DNA of 64,000 nt from Zopfochytrium polystomum (Eukaryota > Chytridiomycota > Chytridiomycetes > Chytridiales > Chytridiaceae). The notes beneath the pieces are model-generated. The model was given only the letters and a program-made list of their open reading frames with translations, did not search any database and was not told the DNA's origin. Shown one piece after another: positions 50,446 through 63,814 of the stretch. The first letter of the stretch is position 1, and each line of letters opens with the position of its first letter. The translations under genes were made by a program, and so were the position numbers. The DNA lies in the NCBI GenBank assembly GCA_025765615.1, contig JAIVFJ010000023.1:186001-250000 (forward strand), read 5' to 3'.

Positions 50446-51390
50446 ATGACGGTGACAATTTGGTGCGGCCCTTCAGCAGAGGAGCCAAATGCTCTCGCAG
50501 AAGAGGAAGTTGTCCGACACACGCAGCCCTCCTGCTCGATTCTGTTTACGCCGCTGATAGGACCGTCTTCCCCAGGAAAGGGTACTCTGTATATCACGGA
50601 AAGGTTTGTCCTCTTTCAACGCGTAGTCGAAACTCTTATGGCGAAAGCATGCTACTTGAATCTTCATCTGCTCCTCTCCTCTGTCTCCACAACCATAGCC
50701 GCGTTCGATTTGAAAGCTCCACAACCCAAAGATCGTACTCGATAGATTACCCTTCTATCGTGATTCATGCGATATCGCGCGCTGGATCGGATCCAGTGGC
50801 CTCTCAGGGATGCATCTATTGCCAACTGGACGGACCGTCCGTTTTGATTGACGTGGGTGCAAGCGAGCCCTCTAATTCAGAATCACTGGCACCGCCCCAA
50901 GCCAATGTGAACGAAAGTGAAAGTGGAGCTGAGGAGGATGAGGATGGAGAACCTACGTACGAAATGCGTATTGTTCCCGATGATGCAGATTCATGTGAGC
51001 CAAAGCTGTTACTCTAGTCGTTTGAGTTTCTTTTTTCGAAAGCTAATCATCGTTCCATATTGCGAAGTACACTCCATATTTCTCGCTCTATCAGATTGTG
51101 CCGCGCTCCATCCGGACAAAGATGCTGACATGGAAGAAACAGAGGATGGTGAAGGAGAAACCGCGCCAGAATGCTTGGTAACCTATTTTCCAGATGGCTG
51201 GATTTGCGCCGACGATGACGTTGGAGAGCTGGATGAAGTTCGGCAGGCTGCGTTGGATCATTTAAGCACCGTGTTCGAAAGTGCACGCATACCAAACCCA
51301 CAACCGACCCAGGAAACCCAGGCTGCAACAAACGGACATGCCCGAAATGGGGACCAGTTTGAGGATGCCGAAGAGAAGCCTGAGGCTTAA
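50446..51390 (+). CDS. Methylosome subunit pICln
   Basis: Chaperone of Sm proteins: it binds Sm rings and presents them to the PRMT5 methylosome during snRNP assembly. First exon MTVTIWCGPSAEE to GTLYITE. Splicing to about 50700 gives SRVRFESSTTQRSYSIDYPS and IVIHAISRA, the conserved PH-like core. An acidic stretch (NESESGAEEDEDGEP) precedes YEMRIVPDD. The last exon has the family block CAALHPDKDADMEE and a C-terminal acidic tail ending EDAEEKPEA at 51390. Two introns, near 50609-50699 and 50996-51094. Confidence 0.9.
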
Positions 51391-52032
51391 GTCTGTTGTC
51401 TTTCACGGAAGGAACCACAGCGGAGCCTTTCTTTTAAACCGGGTTGGGAACAATAAAAGGCTGTCCAAAATTACAGCGTTTTGGAGAAGGCTTTGGTCAG
51501 CCTTCCGGAAATACTGTATCATCGGACCGCCGCCGTCCCATGTCGAGCCTCGTCCCTGCGATGACCTGGGATCATCATGATCGCGATGTACCGACGGCGT
51601 GGACAGCTGCTACAGTGACAGTCGCGCTGATCGCCCCGCCAACCACACTTAAACTCCCAAGGACGCCCAAAGAATGGAGCCTCGTTCTTCTCAACCGTTT
51701 CACCCGCCTCGAAGCCTACAAGAGGGCGACGACTTTGTTTTATCGTTTGCTGCGAATGCATGCATTTCTTCGAAGACGGCGAACGAGGCGGCGGGGGGAA
51801 GTGATTGAAGGAAGTGATTCAAGGAGTTTCCAAAAGATTCCTTGGGTGGAGAAACTTGCTCACACTGCGGCTCTGTCGCAGAATCCCAGAAGAAAAAGGG
51901 ATAAACCAAGAACAACAACACAAAAGGAAAACAAAACTGTAAGGATCAACATCGTGTGGAACAGCCCAACCACCACCGCTTTAGCCGTACTCAAATCACA
52001 GCGCCACTCCCCCACCCAACAGCACGATCAGC
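51391..52032. other. Intergenic, no gene seen
   Basis: A plus-strand open frame (51444-52100) overlaps the MBF1 start and is basic with no family signature. Minus-strand frames are also featureless. Probably pICln 3' UTR and MBF1 promoter. Confidence 0.5.
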
Positions 52033-52626
52033 ATGAGCGACTGGGACACCGTCACCGTCATCCGCAAGCGGCCCGAGAAGCCAACCGTCCTCAAGTCTGA
52101 GGCTGCCATCAACGCCGCCAAGCGGTCCGGCGCCGCCATCGCAACGGAGAAGAAGGCCGCACCACTGAACGCCAAAGGCCCGTCCATTGATTCCAAGAAG
52201 GCAGCGAAGGTCGATGGCGAGACAGAGGTGTGTTTTCATCCCGATCCTTTTAGCCCCAGCCCCTCGCTGCGTTGGTTGTGGTGATTTGTCTGCAGGGCAG
52301 CGTGGGAATAGAAGGAAGAGGGGGAGCGATCAGATCCGTAACTGGTCCCCCACTCTGCTCCCCACTCCCTTTTTGCTTTTCTCGACTAGGACTTCCACGT
52401 GGAGCGGGTCAGCATGTCGGTCGGCCGCGCCATCCAGCAGGGGCGTCAAGCCAAGAGCCTGACGCAAAAGGATCTCGCCACAAAAATCAATGAAAAGCAA
52501 ACTGTGGTCAACGAGTATGAGGCTGGGAAGGCTATTCCCAACCAGCAAGTGCTTGCAAAAATGGAACGGATTTTGGGTGTCAAGCTGCGCGGCCAAGGCA
52601 TTGGTCAGCCATTGGGCGGCAAATAA
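52033..52626 (+). CDS. MBF1: Multiprotein bridging factor 1
   Basis: Transcription coactivator linking bZIP-type activators to TBP; also a stress and ribosome-frame-maintenance factor in yeast. Two exons, 52033-52227 and 52390-52626 (143 aa, usual length). N-terminal MBF1 domain: [21 protein letters not shown]-terminal Cro-type helix-turn-helix: [20 protein letters not shown] and [20 protein letters not shown], ending [12 protein letters not shown]. Fully conserved layout. Confidence 0.96.
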
Positions 52627-52759
52627 ATGAAGTGTTTGTGAAAGGCCGGTGAAGGACTGTGCGGTCTTCTGAAATTGAACAATGATGACGTCGAATACAG
52701 TACAGTACAGTGTCTACTCATTGTCTATTCATCACTGGAGGTGGGGAAAGAAATACATT

Positions 52760-55700
52760 TTAATCTCGAGTCACAACCCCCAACACTGAACCAGGCGGCG
52801 CCGCTTGGAATTCTCTCATCAGACCGAATGGAAAATGATCATTGACCATTGAGCGACTGATAGTTATCTCCTGAAACTCAAACCGCGTTGCCCATCTTGG
52901 AATGTAGTGGTACTTTCCGTGTCTGCGCGGCATACCCTGACCATTTGCAGCTTTTTCGCCATCTGCGTCCGGCTGTGCTGCCGACCGATTCTTTCCATGA
53001 CCAGTCTTTTTGTTAGGGTAGGATGGTGGGTACTGCGGCTTGCTGAGAATAATCTCTTCAGGTGATGACACTGAAGTTGGAGACGAGGTCATTGCGGACG
53101 TGTGGGACGACTTCCGACCGGTCCGAACTGACCTAGGCTCTCCGGTCATTGACAGTCGTGTTGGCGATTCAGTTCGAAGAACTAGAGGGGCCGGTTTTTT
53201 CCCGCTTGCAACCGTGCGCTCGTCTCCGCTGGCACGCAGGTTGCCCCTAATATCTCCCGGACTAGATATTATGAAGTCTCCCTCGAATTCGACGCGGCCC
53301 TCAGAGCCACCGACACGCCTGGAGTACCGGCGCATAGTCATCGAAGTTGGATTCGGCAAGTCCGTGGCAAGATCAGTTGCCTCATTTGTTGGATCGTCGG
53401 CATCTCTGGAGTAATTTCTTTCTTCTCTCGCATCCACAGCCAGCGGCACCACGTATGCGCCAGGAAACTCAGAGCGAACAGCGCTGTCACTGCCACCGGC
53501 CCCGCTCACGTTTCCGGCCCCCCTTACGCTCAATGCGCTTGCCGCCTGTGAGCTTTGCGCCTCGCGGCTCCTTTTGCTCCATCCTCGCGTTTCGCTTGCA
53601 GCTCGTCGCATCGTTTGTGGGTCGAGCACTTCATCGTCTGCATTTTCTTGACTCCGCGACGATGAGCCGCGCCGCGCTTCCAAATTGGGCAACGACCACG
53701 CATGCTGGATGGCGTCGTCGCCGTCCTTACTGGCCACTGTCTTTTTCAGCTTTGTGAACTCCCCGCTTGCAACGGCTGAAGTGGACAATTCGACCTGGGA
53801 GAGAGCCGATTGGCTTGAACGACGCGCAGAACCCACGTGCTCTGGGGAATGTGGTGCGAGTGGTACACCATCGAGAGGAAAACGCTCGGAATCGCCGAAA
53901 GACCGGTCTTGAGGAGACTTCGCCGCGTAGCGCTTGTCAGATCGGCGACGGCTGGCGCTCCGTCCATGGCGCATTTTAGCCTTGCCAGTGCCACGCCGAA
54001 TTGGCGCATCTTCCTCCCGAAAAATCGCCCGGTCAAGCCCGCCTTCGACGCTCTTGGACCGAAATGGCTTTCGTGGAGCTTGTCGCCTCCGTCCGCGAGC
54101 AGGGGTATCCTCTCCGTGAGGGGTATCATCATTAAGTGGCACTTGTTCTGAGGGTGAAACTTGCGTGTGCGATTGCTGCATTTGCAGCTGATGAAGCTGC
54201 TCACGCCGCCTGGCAATTTCCTCTGAAGAAATAATAATGTCGCCAAGACTTTTGGATCGCGAAATTGAGGGTGACAGCTTATGTAGCGCGTCGCCAATGC
54301 TGCCTGTGCGTCTGCGCATCGGTGCCTCCGTCGGTGAGACATCTTCATTTCCATCAGGCAGGCCTTCTTCATCGCGACGTGCACGGCCTCCCAAACGTTC
54401 CTTTATTCCCTCCGCACCATCGAGTAACATATCCTTGATTTCCCCGGCTCCGTCTTTCAATTTCTCGGCTCCGTCCAAAATCTTATCCCCAACAGCCTTT
54501 GTTCGGACCTTTGCAAGGTCTATCGCACCTCCTATCGCCTCGTTTAGGCTCAGAGGTGGTCGTCGAAATTTTTCAATGTAAAGAATGCGGCCAGGAACAA
54601 ACATTGGTGTGGAAGGAAGTTGGCCGAGCCCCATTGCCATGTCATCGAAGAGCTCTTTGCCAGACTTGCTGCTGCGACCAGCACGTAGACTGTTTGTTCT
54701 TCGACGGAGAAGCGCCAAGTCTTCCGGCTGCAGCTTACCAGACGGTGTTCTTCGGTGCAATAAGCCTGGTCTTTCCACTTTTTCCTTTCCTGCAGCCAGT
54801 CTGCTTGACCTGAAGCAAATCCGTGCTCCCAAAACCGATCCGAATATCTTCCACTTCGGATGGTCGCAAGAACGGATAAGTCTTGCCACATCCATTTTAA
54901 GCATTTCCATCGTATTTCGGCTGAGGCGAGGAACGAGGTCGTCTCCCATGACAACCGAGGTGCAGAAAGACTCGAGATATTCAGCCACCTCGGCGGAGAC
55001 AAGGCAACCCGGTGGTTCGAATGCGTAACAGCACGTTGTGGGAAAATCCGGTCTTAGCATACACGCCAACAGCGCGGCTACACCCTTAATTGATAATGTT
55101 AAGATAAGGTAGTCATGAAAAGAAACAGCGGCCAGTTGGGAGGGTTACTTACGGCGCCAAGGGAGTGGCCAGTTACGACCAAGCCACACTCATAGTACTG
55201 CGATTGCGGATCCTTTAGAAGTGGACCCAAAACGTCCAATTCTTTCAGCTCGTTTACAATATTCATGGCACTTGTGAGCATTCCTTCGTGCGCAAAATGT
55301 ACAGTTCCATTTTCTCGTTGTCCTGCCAACTCTGGAATATCTATCTCAACCAAATTAAATTTTAAATCCACAAGAACATCTGCAGCCGAATAGGTTCCAC
55401 GAATAGCGATGACGAGAGAGTCCGTCTCGCTGTCATGGACAATGAGGTAGGGCGACTTGTATAAGTCATTATGTGGGGAGTGGCGAATCAGTCTTTCGGC
55501 ATTTATGCTCAGGGCGATATCTTCATCGTCGTAAATCACTTCGGCATAACGGGCGTAGTGGAGAATGTCATCAATCTCCTCTCGCGTTACAGACCCTCTC
55601 TCAAAGTCTTTGCGGCGGTGAAGTCGGTGGTGGCCCATTCGTCTTTTTTTCCTTGAAAGCCAGGGCTTGAATTTGGTATTGTTCTGGCTTGTGCTGGTTG

Positions 55701-57340
55701 AAGAATGCTGATTTAAGCCACGCAACAAATTAAAAGGCTGCGCGGATGAGGCGAAAAGGCCAGTGGGTGATGATTGTGGCGGAGAGGGGGGAGAAAGTGA
55801 GGTTGCGGCATGAACTGGAGATTGGGAGGGTGAGGAGGAAGGCCTAGTGGTGTCCGTGCCCGATTGAGAGGCCATTTCAGCATTAGTCGCGGTAGTGCGC
55901 TCGCCGTCGATGCCGATTATAATAATGGTGTCTGGATGGCTCGTAAAATCCGAAGGTGGCACACTTGCTGCGAGTTCCATAAGTGCAACAGCGCTTTCCG
56001 TGAGAAGCTTCTTATTTAACATGTCCGTCGAGTGTTGGTCGGCGTTGGCAGCAAAATCACCCACTATCCGGCCGAAAGGAACGGCGAGAGGCTCTGGCGA
56101 ACCTTTTTCACCAAGTCAATATAAAACTAAAGCTACGAGAAGAAGAGACCCACCAGAGGATGTGGAGTGCGTGTTCACTCTGGTCCGACCTCCCGACTCG
56201 AGTGAACCTTCGGCCCTTCTAGATTCCCCGCCCTCAACCTTCAGCCAATTAGCATCTACTGCCAAATCAGCATTGGTGGCAAGATCTGCAACTGAGTTTC
56301 GCGGTGCTGCTGCAAGCTCCCGCCTTCTCAATCCTTCCCGGCTCACAAGGGCGAGCTCAGTTAAAGTGTCGGTCGAGTCCACTGTTGGAATTAGAAATCC
56401 AGCTGGCTTTTCAACAATCAGCCGTCGAGCCTGGCGGATTTCCGTAACCCTTTTCTGCTCACGTTTCAGCAGAATCAGTCCGACCGCTAGATCCGTTGGG
56501 GCCCAATCCACGTCCTTGAAGTAATCTGCCAGTTCCGCGGCCACATCTTTCAAAACGTCTTTCGAGTCGGTAATATGCGAGTCGTGACCGAAACAGCAAA
56601 GTTGTAACCGGCGCTGCCAGACTTTGATGGTCTTGTCGCGGTTTGTTTTTGTCTTGTGGTAAGATCCGTACAAGAAGAAACCGAGAATCAAAAACCAAAC
56701 TACCAGAGCAGAAAACCCCCAGATGACCACCATTTGAACAAGAACGACTGCTGAGTATGGCAGTTGGACTTCACAGACCGGGACGTTCGTTCTTAGCTTC
56801 TCTGGTCCAAATGCCACAAAGATACCAAAGCATTCCAATAGCTGATGAGTGTTGAAGTATTGTTAGGGCAACTTGGAGACGAGGATCGCACGAACCAATT
56901 CAATGAAAACCATGAAAACGGAGAGGTGAACAAATGGCCTTGCAGAGAAGTGTTAACAGGCATACTGTGGGGAAAGAGCGAGTTACCCGATGAAGCGTCT
57001 TGGCCCTTTCCTTGCAATTGTGCCGGTCATGGAAAGAGCCAAAATGACAATGTCCAAGGGAAGCTCGCAGGACAAGCAAATTGTTACCAGCAGCGCATAC
57101 CATCGAAGAGGGGACGGAAGGTTGCAATCCTCTTTTATGAAAGAGTATGCGATGCCAGTGGAGGAGAGCCTGTGTGTTGAGATACTTAGCTCATTGTTCC
57201 AGAACGATCGCGAGTTTGGATGAGTGAAGGGCTGACACCACTAACCAGATTACGTGCAGCAAAATACCGTACGAAGCCGGTGCGTAAAGATCATCAGACG
57301 CTAAGTTTATTCTCCTGTTAAAAAGAACGAGTCGTCCCAT
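52760..57340 (-). CDS. sn-1-specific diacylglycerol lipase (DAGL family)
   Basis: Multipass membrane lipase hydrolysing diacylglycerol to monoacylglycerol. Start MGRLVLFNRRINLASDDLYA at 57340, closely resembling the DAGL N-terminus; an upstream ATG at 57400 would add 20 aa. N-terminal exons carry TM helices (ASYGILLHVIWLVVSALH; LDIVILALSM; VVIWGFSALVVWFLILGFFL). The class 3 lipase domain has SLVIAIRGTYSAADVLVDLK, the nucleophile elbow VTGHSLGA, and CYAFEPPGCLVSAEVAEYLE followed by VVMGDDLVPRLSRNTMEMLK. The nucleophile Ser and the first Asp are clear. The last exon (52760-55069) has about 500 disordered, charged Ser/Arg-rich residues and then a conserved-looking end, PRWATRFEFQEITISRSMVN. Very long for the family core; a substrate other than DAG cannot be excluded. 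Confidence 0.87.
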
Positions 57341-57900
57341 TTGAGCCGTGCAGATGATCGTCCTGATCGCGCTGGAGGTGAAAGGGAAGAGGTCGTCCAC
57401 GCTGATTCAGTACGACGGTCGGCCTGGCAACCGGTGAGTCGATAGGATCGATGGTAGAACGTCCGGTATGTGGATGAAAGGTGAAAGAGAATGGGAGGAA
57501 ATGCTGCGGATGGTTGGGACGGGCAGGAGGACGGGGGAAGGTGGCGAAGATGCTGAGAAGACACCACGCGCGCTCACTCACGCCCGCAACCGCGGAATCG
57601 AATGAAGCAAAAAAAACAAACGAAAAAAAAAAAGAAATAGAAGAATTGTAAAGTTGAAAGGTGAGGGACTCAAAACTCAGCCATCCGGCACTCTTGGCGC
57701 TCCCCACCCTTCCGCCGAGCGAGCGTCCCTCCAAGAACATCATCAAACCCTCGGCACGCATCACCCCGTAGTTGTGTGTGTTTGATTATTGCCGGAAAGT
57801 TACCTAAGGCTTCTTCCGTGGTCTATTTCTGTTTATGACCTGAACAGGAACAAGCCCCTTGGTTTTGCGTCACGTGCAAAACGACTGCTCCTTGTCAAAA
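57341..57900. promoter_or_regulatory. Divergent intergenic region between the lipase and PHD/SET genes
   Basis: 560 bp holding both leaders and promoters. A-rich around 57605-57640. No protein with a recognisable domain. Confidence 0.5.
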
Positions 57901-60900
57901 ATGGATGACGGAGAGGAGGACGAGGGCGTTATCAGATGCATCTGCGGATTCAATGTTGACGATGGCTTCACCATTCAGTGCGATAGGTGCGAGGTCTGGC
58001 AGCATGTCGCTTGCATGGGACTGCAATCGGACCAACTGCCGGATCTATATCTCTGTGAAGAGTGCAACCCAAGGGCACTGAACGTTGAAGTACGTAAATT
58101 CCGCCGCAGCCCAAAACCACACTAACAGCCCTTGCTGTGTCTGTTCCTCCGTGATCCAGAAAGCCAAGAGTATTCAAATGCGAAGGATGGGCCAATCTTC
58201 TTCGAAGCCGCTCAGTCGCGACAAGGATCGCCCACTGGATAAGGCGAAAGATCGCGAAGATCCCATTCGATCGAGGCGAAAAGAGCTAATTAAGCCATCG
58301 CCAAAGAAGCATAGGAGAGATGCTCTCGTCGAGGTCAGCAAGGTCGACCGCGAGACCAAGGATGCCCCGAAATCGAAAACGAAGCACAGGTCCGGTCGAG
58401 ACGAACTGAAGACCGGTAAAACACTTCCAATGAGCCCTCCTCGAAGAAAGCAGAAGGAATTGGAGAGGTCTGGTAGTAATCACTCCCTGACGAAACTCAA
58501 AATGGTGAGTTGCGATATACCTTCGCTTATCTGAATGTATTTCGAGCGGGGTGTGGTCACAAGGCAATCATCAAGGTCGCCTGATCCGATGGCCCCTCGC
58601 CGCAGCCTGGCCAGACGCTCTGAATCGGTTTCACCTCAAATTTTCGATAATGCCTTCCAATCGGAGTACTGCTATCACGTAAACGGCTTCAACAGCACGG
58701 AGTTTAACCTTTTCGCAAACCAGTCAGTCGAAGACGCAATTGTGAATGCTATTCAGCTGTTTGAAAAGAGCGAAATTACCAGCCAAGTTCCCGAAGCGGA
58801 TCGGCTTGTGGAGAAAATGGACTTGAACGATGTTGTTCCAGACGTCACTTGCAATCCAGAATCAAGTTCAATTATTGCAATATCGGAGTCGGCCTTTTAT
58901 CGGCAGCTGGCGAATAGCTATGCAGTAGCAGATGTCGCAGCAGCTGTGCGTAAAGGGTCCATAATGGGACTGTACTGCGTCTCGCCGATTCAACCGAACA
59001 AAATTATTGGCGAGATCAAAGGCCGAGTGGTGCCAGTTGACGATCTTAATCGCGCGAGCCAATTGGAGGATGCGAATCGTGCTGATTATATATTCAGCCA
59101 AATTGGCAGCTCTGGCTTGTTCGAAGCAAATCAACCATACAGTTGTCTACTATCTTCCATCGGTCACCCGAATCGCGTTTCTCTCCTCCCGGTGATGAGC
59201 GCGTCCTTGGATTCCAGTTTGAAGTTGTTACCACCCTTTGTATACCCCCTCCCTTCGTTGCAGCTCAACGGCGGACACCTATGTTTAGATACCCGTGAGG
59301 AATGCTCCTCTGACCATGCCCGTTTTGTTCGCCATTGCTGTAAACTCGAAAGCGACGGGCGGCGACCAGCAGCTTGCAACGCCGTGCTTCGCTGTGTAGT
59401 GGTTTGCCCGGATCTTGCCGCGGGTGGGTTTGTGACAGATACCTCCTTTCTGAATAATCGCATGAGGCTTTGCATTTTTTCCACTCGAGCCGTCGCACCT
59501 GGAGAGGAAATAGTGCTGGGACGGACTGTCGATGACTGTATCGGATACCCTTGTGTATGCCATGAGGAAGACGAGTCATGCCTGACAAAAAGTACAGTGC
59601 ATAAGTTCGAAGCTGAGGGCCTCGCAGCCTCAGAGACAGGCGGATTGCTTCTGCCTGACGCAGCTGCACTTGCAGCCGATGCAGGACAATCCAGCGAGTG
59701 GGAGAACGAGCTCGAGATTGACGTCATGGACCACGATGACATGGAGGAAGGTAGGCCATTGGTTGAGTCGTTGAACGATGAACACGCAATCAACGGCGCA
59801 TTGGGCTTTTCAGATGTCGGAAACATCGATTCAACCTGCCCAGTTCTACTCGGAGGGAAAAAGGCATGGATTCGGCAGTTCATCGGTGACAACCAAAGTT
59901 CATCAGCAGTTCATCCGGCGTCACTATCGCCGCGGAAGCGAAAGGAGAAGTCACCGACGGCCGAAGTAGAAGCTCCCGCGCCGAAGCTATTGAAAACGGA
60001 GATGACCGACCAGACCAGTGTTTTGCCTGATGCTCCATCCACACCTACACCAGTAGCTGCTCCGGTGGTCCGCAAAAAACTTACACTCAAGGACTTCATG
60101 CGAAACCGAGGGTTCAGTGCCCCGTCCAACCAACCAGCGGGAGACCAATTAATAATGAGCGATCGAGAGTTAGAACCGCCAAAATCGACAGAGACCGTTA
60201 CAGAGACCGTCACAGACGAGAAACCAAGTGCACTTTCGAGTGCTTCCGCTGTGCAGCCTAGTTCTGCTGGCTCCCTTTTGCGAACAAAGCATCTGGAGGA
60301 TATCACTCCTGCGTCGTTTGGGGACGGGTACTTCGCCCCGAAGTTCCCAGCATCCATTGCAACGCTTTTCAAGGCTAAATCCGAACATCAGCGGAAGTCA
60401 CCTCCGCCCACATCGGTACCAAACCCATCCGAACTCCCTGGAGCCTTCAGTCGGAATACGTCTGCTCTTCCCCAAAGATCCCCTCCGAGCATGCAGCCTA
60501 TTCCATCTTTGTTATCTTCACTCACAGGGCCGTCCAAAGCACTGGCACTGTCGGAACAGCTGTCAAGTAACAAGATTTCTGAATCACAGGGCATGTTCTC
60601 TTCTTTTGTTTCGCCAATTCGCGCGACAACGACTCCAATCATTAGCAGCGCTGCTTTGGATGTTTCCACTGGTTCTTTGGCTAGTACATTGGATAAACTC
60701 CCGGACCGCCGTCGTGAGGAGAAAGAAGCATCTCTTGGCCCAGTTGCATCGTCTGGTCTCCCCGAACTCGACGTCGAAAAGTCCTCGCAGCCGCAACTCC
60801 AGCCGCAAGTGCCTTCCGAATCGGCGACTACAACTGCGGAGTTTGAGAGTTCCCCTATATCTGCAGACAAGTCTTCTTTAACCCATGCGGCAAAACTTCC

Positions 60901-62996
60901 GGCATCTGGTGGGGTGTCTTCAAACCTAAGTTCTCCCTCAGCCAGACCTCGCGGAGGCTCGTCCTCCGTATATGCTTCCGCGAGTTACACCGCAGCAGAA
61001 ACTGACAGGCTCGTTGATCGCAATCTTGATATAGATCGTGAACGCGATCGGCGGCAACCGCCTGGCACAACCGCTCCCACTGCAGCACCGATCTCCCAAG
61101 TTGATTCGGTCACAAGCGAAGAGACTTCGAGGACCCCTTTGCGTGCCGAGAATATCGATCTGCGCCCTGGAATGGCGTCGACGTACCCGAGCGATTTTAG
61201 CGGGTCGTCTTCAACCACAATATACAGAGATCGATACGAATGGGAGAGGTCTCGAGACCGAGACAGGGATTACCCCTGGGACCGCTATGACCGCGATTCT
61301 CGCTACATTCCTAGCTCTCCGTTCGGTGATCGTGACCGTCCTTATGACAGATTCCGTGACCGTGAACGCTTCGACCCGTATCTTCGTGACAGATACCGTG
61401 ACAAAGATCGCATGAGGGATTTTGTCGACCGTGATCGAGAGAGATGGGCACGCGATTACGATCGACGCGACAGGGATCCTCGACGCAATGACTCCCGAGA
61501 TGCACCAGAACGGGTGGAACCGAGTCGAGCTGTGAAGTTGTTGGACGACCCGAAACCGGCCGGGCTTGGAGGGTCACCTTATTTTAGAGAGACAGGTGTT
61601 CCACCGAATATGCCTGCAACCCGTACAAGATCTCCTTCCCCAAGCTTTGGAGGAATCACAAAACACCCGTCATCTTCTCTGCCTGAAACTGCACCACCTC
61701 ACGAAGCTCGTACACCAGGTAATTTGGCGCACGCCTTATGCCTCACTCCGAAACTTAAGAATTATGTTAGATCATAGGAAGATTTCTCGATCGGAAGACC
61801 TCGTATCGACAGCTGACAGCACAAAAGCTGCGGCGCAAAATCTAACGGCATCCTCGACCCCTACGGCCGCCCCTACTTTGAGCACGGCTCCTCAATCCGG
61901 GAAGCCTTTTTCACCCTCTTCGTCCGCTAAGGATCCTTCACTGCAGCCAAGGATTCTTAGCCCAGATAGACGACGGTCGGGTTTTGCCGAAGCTGATCGT
62001 TATCCACCAACATCAAGTTGGGATAGAGGTTCCATAAGAGATGCGATCCGTTCGGTACCGCGCCAGTCCTCGACTCATGGTGGCGGCCCGAGTCCGCCTG
62101 GTGGCCTACCGCCACCTAAGGGCACACCTTTGCGTCCACTCGATGGCCCAAGGGAACGCGAAAAGGACGACAAGGACGTGAGGTCAATATTTGATGTCGC
62201 AGCTGTTAGTCGTGAGAGGGAAAGAATTCGAGAAGACGGCCGCTTTGAAATGATCCCCTCGTCCTACGGCTTCCCGTCCGCGCGCGAGCGCGACCGAGAA
62301 CGCGATGAGAGCAAGTCCATATTCTACACTCCTGAAAACCGTGACGGACGTGAGGGAGGCCGTTACGACGATCGCGATCGGGATCACCATTCCCACCCGC
62401 GGTCGATTTTCGACGCGGGGCGTGAACGTGAGAGGGACGAAACGCGAACCTCTTCGGGCTACGACTCGTGGCGCGACCGTGACCGGGAGGACATGGGGCG
62501 CTCCATCTTCGACAGCTGGCGAGGCGATCGAGACCGTGACTACCCGCCGGGACGTTTCGACCCCAGTCGCGACAGAGACCGGGAAATTTCACGATCGGGT
62601 GGGTTCGACCAACGCCGAGACGACCGCGACCGCGATCTCCGTGATAAACCTCGTGACTTGCGTGGTGATCCAAGAGACCGCGACCGCGACCGAGATTTGC
62701 CCCTCTCTGTCGGAGCGGCGTTTTCCCGTCGTTCGGGAAGCTTTGGCAGCAGCGACTGGAACAGCAGAGACAGAGAACGCTCAGTGGTTGGAGACCGAGG
62801 GAGGGCTCCGAGCGGCAGCCAAAGCTACCCATTTGGTGAAAGGGATCGACGATATCGCGATGGGTACGTACCGAGTCGTGATGGTGCTGACAGCGACAAG
62901 GGGAGGAAAGGCGAGTCGGACGACTGGAGAGGGCCGGTCAGACATTCATCAGACCACCCAGACGCATCCAGCTCTTCAGACGCAAAGCAGTCGTAG
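57901..62996 (+). CDS. PHD-finger and SET-domain protein, SET3/UpSET/MLL5-like
   Basis: Chromatin regulator, about 1,643 aa. Four exons: 57901-58089, 58160-58504, 58547-61718 and 61771-62996, all phases matching. N-terminal PHD finger: CICGFNVDDGFTIQCDRCEV, WQHVACMG, LYLCEECNP (complete C4HC3). A basic linker follows. The SET domain around residues 330-520 has GHLCLDTREECSSDHARFVR, HCCKLE, RLCIFSTRAVAPGEEI. The usual RxSCxPN is replaced by RHCCKLES, so the cofactor/lysine-pocket Asn is missing, as expected for a non-catalytic SET3-type protein. Long Ser/Pro-rich disordered regions precede a tail dense in RD/ER/DR dipeptides (about 61220-62950). Yeast Set3 is the scaffold of a histone deacetylase complex; the same role here is inference. 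An alternative start at 57859 adds 14 aa. Confidence 0.85.
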
Positions 62997-63814
62997 CACT
63001 GTAAAAACAACAAAAAAATATATAATAAAAAATCATTGACCGAAGGACTTGAAAGTAGTGGAGACCGCAACAAATGGAAATAAAATTAAGCACTCGAAGC
63101 ATAGACTCTTGCTTTTTCGTTGTTATTAATACTGACTCGTCCTCATCCACTCGCCTTGTTTTCCCGAAATGAAAAAAGGCGGAGATGCCTCAGAACATGC
63201 ACAGCTTATAGTGGTTGTGATCACAACAATTGCTGTTGGCATCACAAGTTTTGTGGCCAACTCTACTCAATACCTCGGTGATCGTGTTGATGGGAAAAAG
63301 ATAACGAGAAGACTAACAAACCATCAATTCGCACACAAACAAACAAGGGGTCCATCTTTGGTCAAACCATTTGCGTCCACTTTATTTGGTTGTTTCTGCG
63401 CTTTCTTATTCCGGAAACCGGCGACCAGAAAGCAAGGAGTTTCACTGTCTTTCGCGAGGCTGGAATGGCTGCTTTAAGTTATGGATTTCCGTTGCAGTCT
63501 TCGCCTTGAGCTTTGTCGAAAGGAAATGTTTCAGTCAGCCACACTGACTCATGGCTGGCCGCATGTTTTCGCAGGTTGCTGCAAACGCGGCTTCGCGTTC
63601 GACATGCTCAAAAAATACCGGACAATCAAATACTTTATGTAGCAGATCAATAACTGATTTATTTTCGCGGGGTGGAATCCTCCCAAGGGTTTTTTCTCCG
63701 CTAACGACTCCAGTGACATGCTGTTTTTCCTTTGCCCAAAGACGATTACCTTGCTCCGCCATAGAGATTTCACGGGGCGAAATCCTTTCGCTCTTGAAGG
63801 AGACAGCGCGCCAG
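62997..63814. other. Convergent intergenic region, no gene seen
   Basis: Begins with an A-rich segment containing AATAAAA-type signals near 63020 and 63080, fitting the PHD/SET 3' end. The remaining open frames have no family match. Confidence 0.5.

Noticed and set aside
51444..52100. 218-aa basic plus-strand frame upstream of MBF1
   Set aside because: It overlaps the MBF1 start in another frame and has no conserved motif; probably leader sequence.
61221..62996. Separate RS/RD-rich gene downstream of the SET gene
   Set aside because: A 52-bp intron (61719-61770) with good sites and matching phase joins it to the PHD/SET gene.
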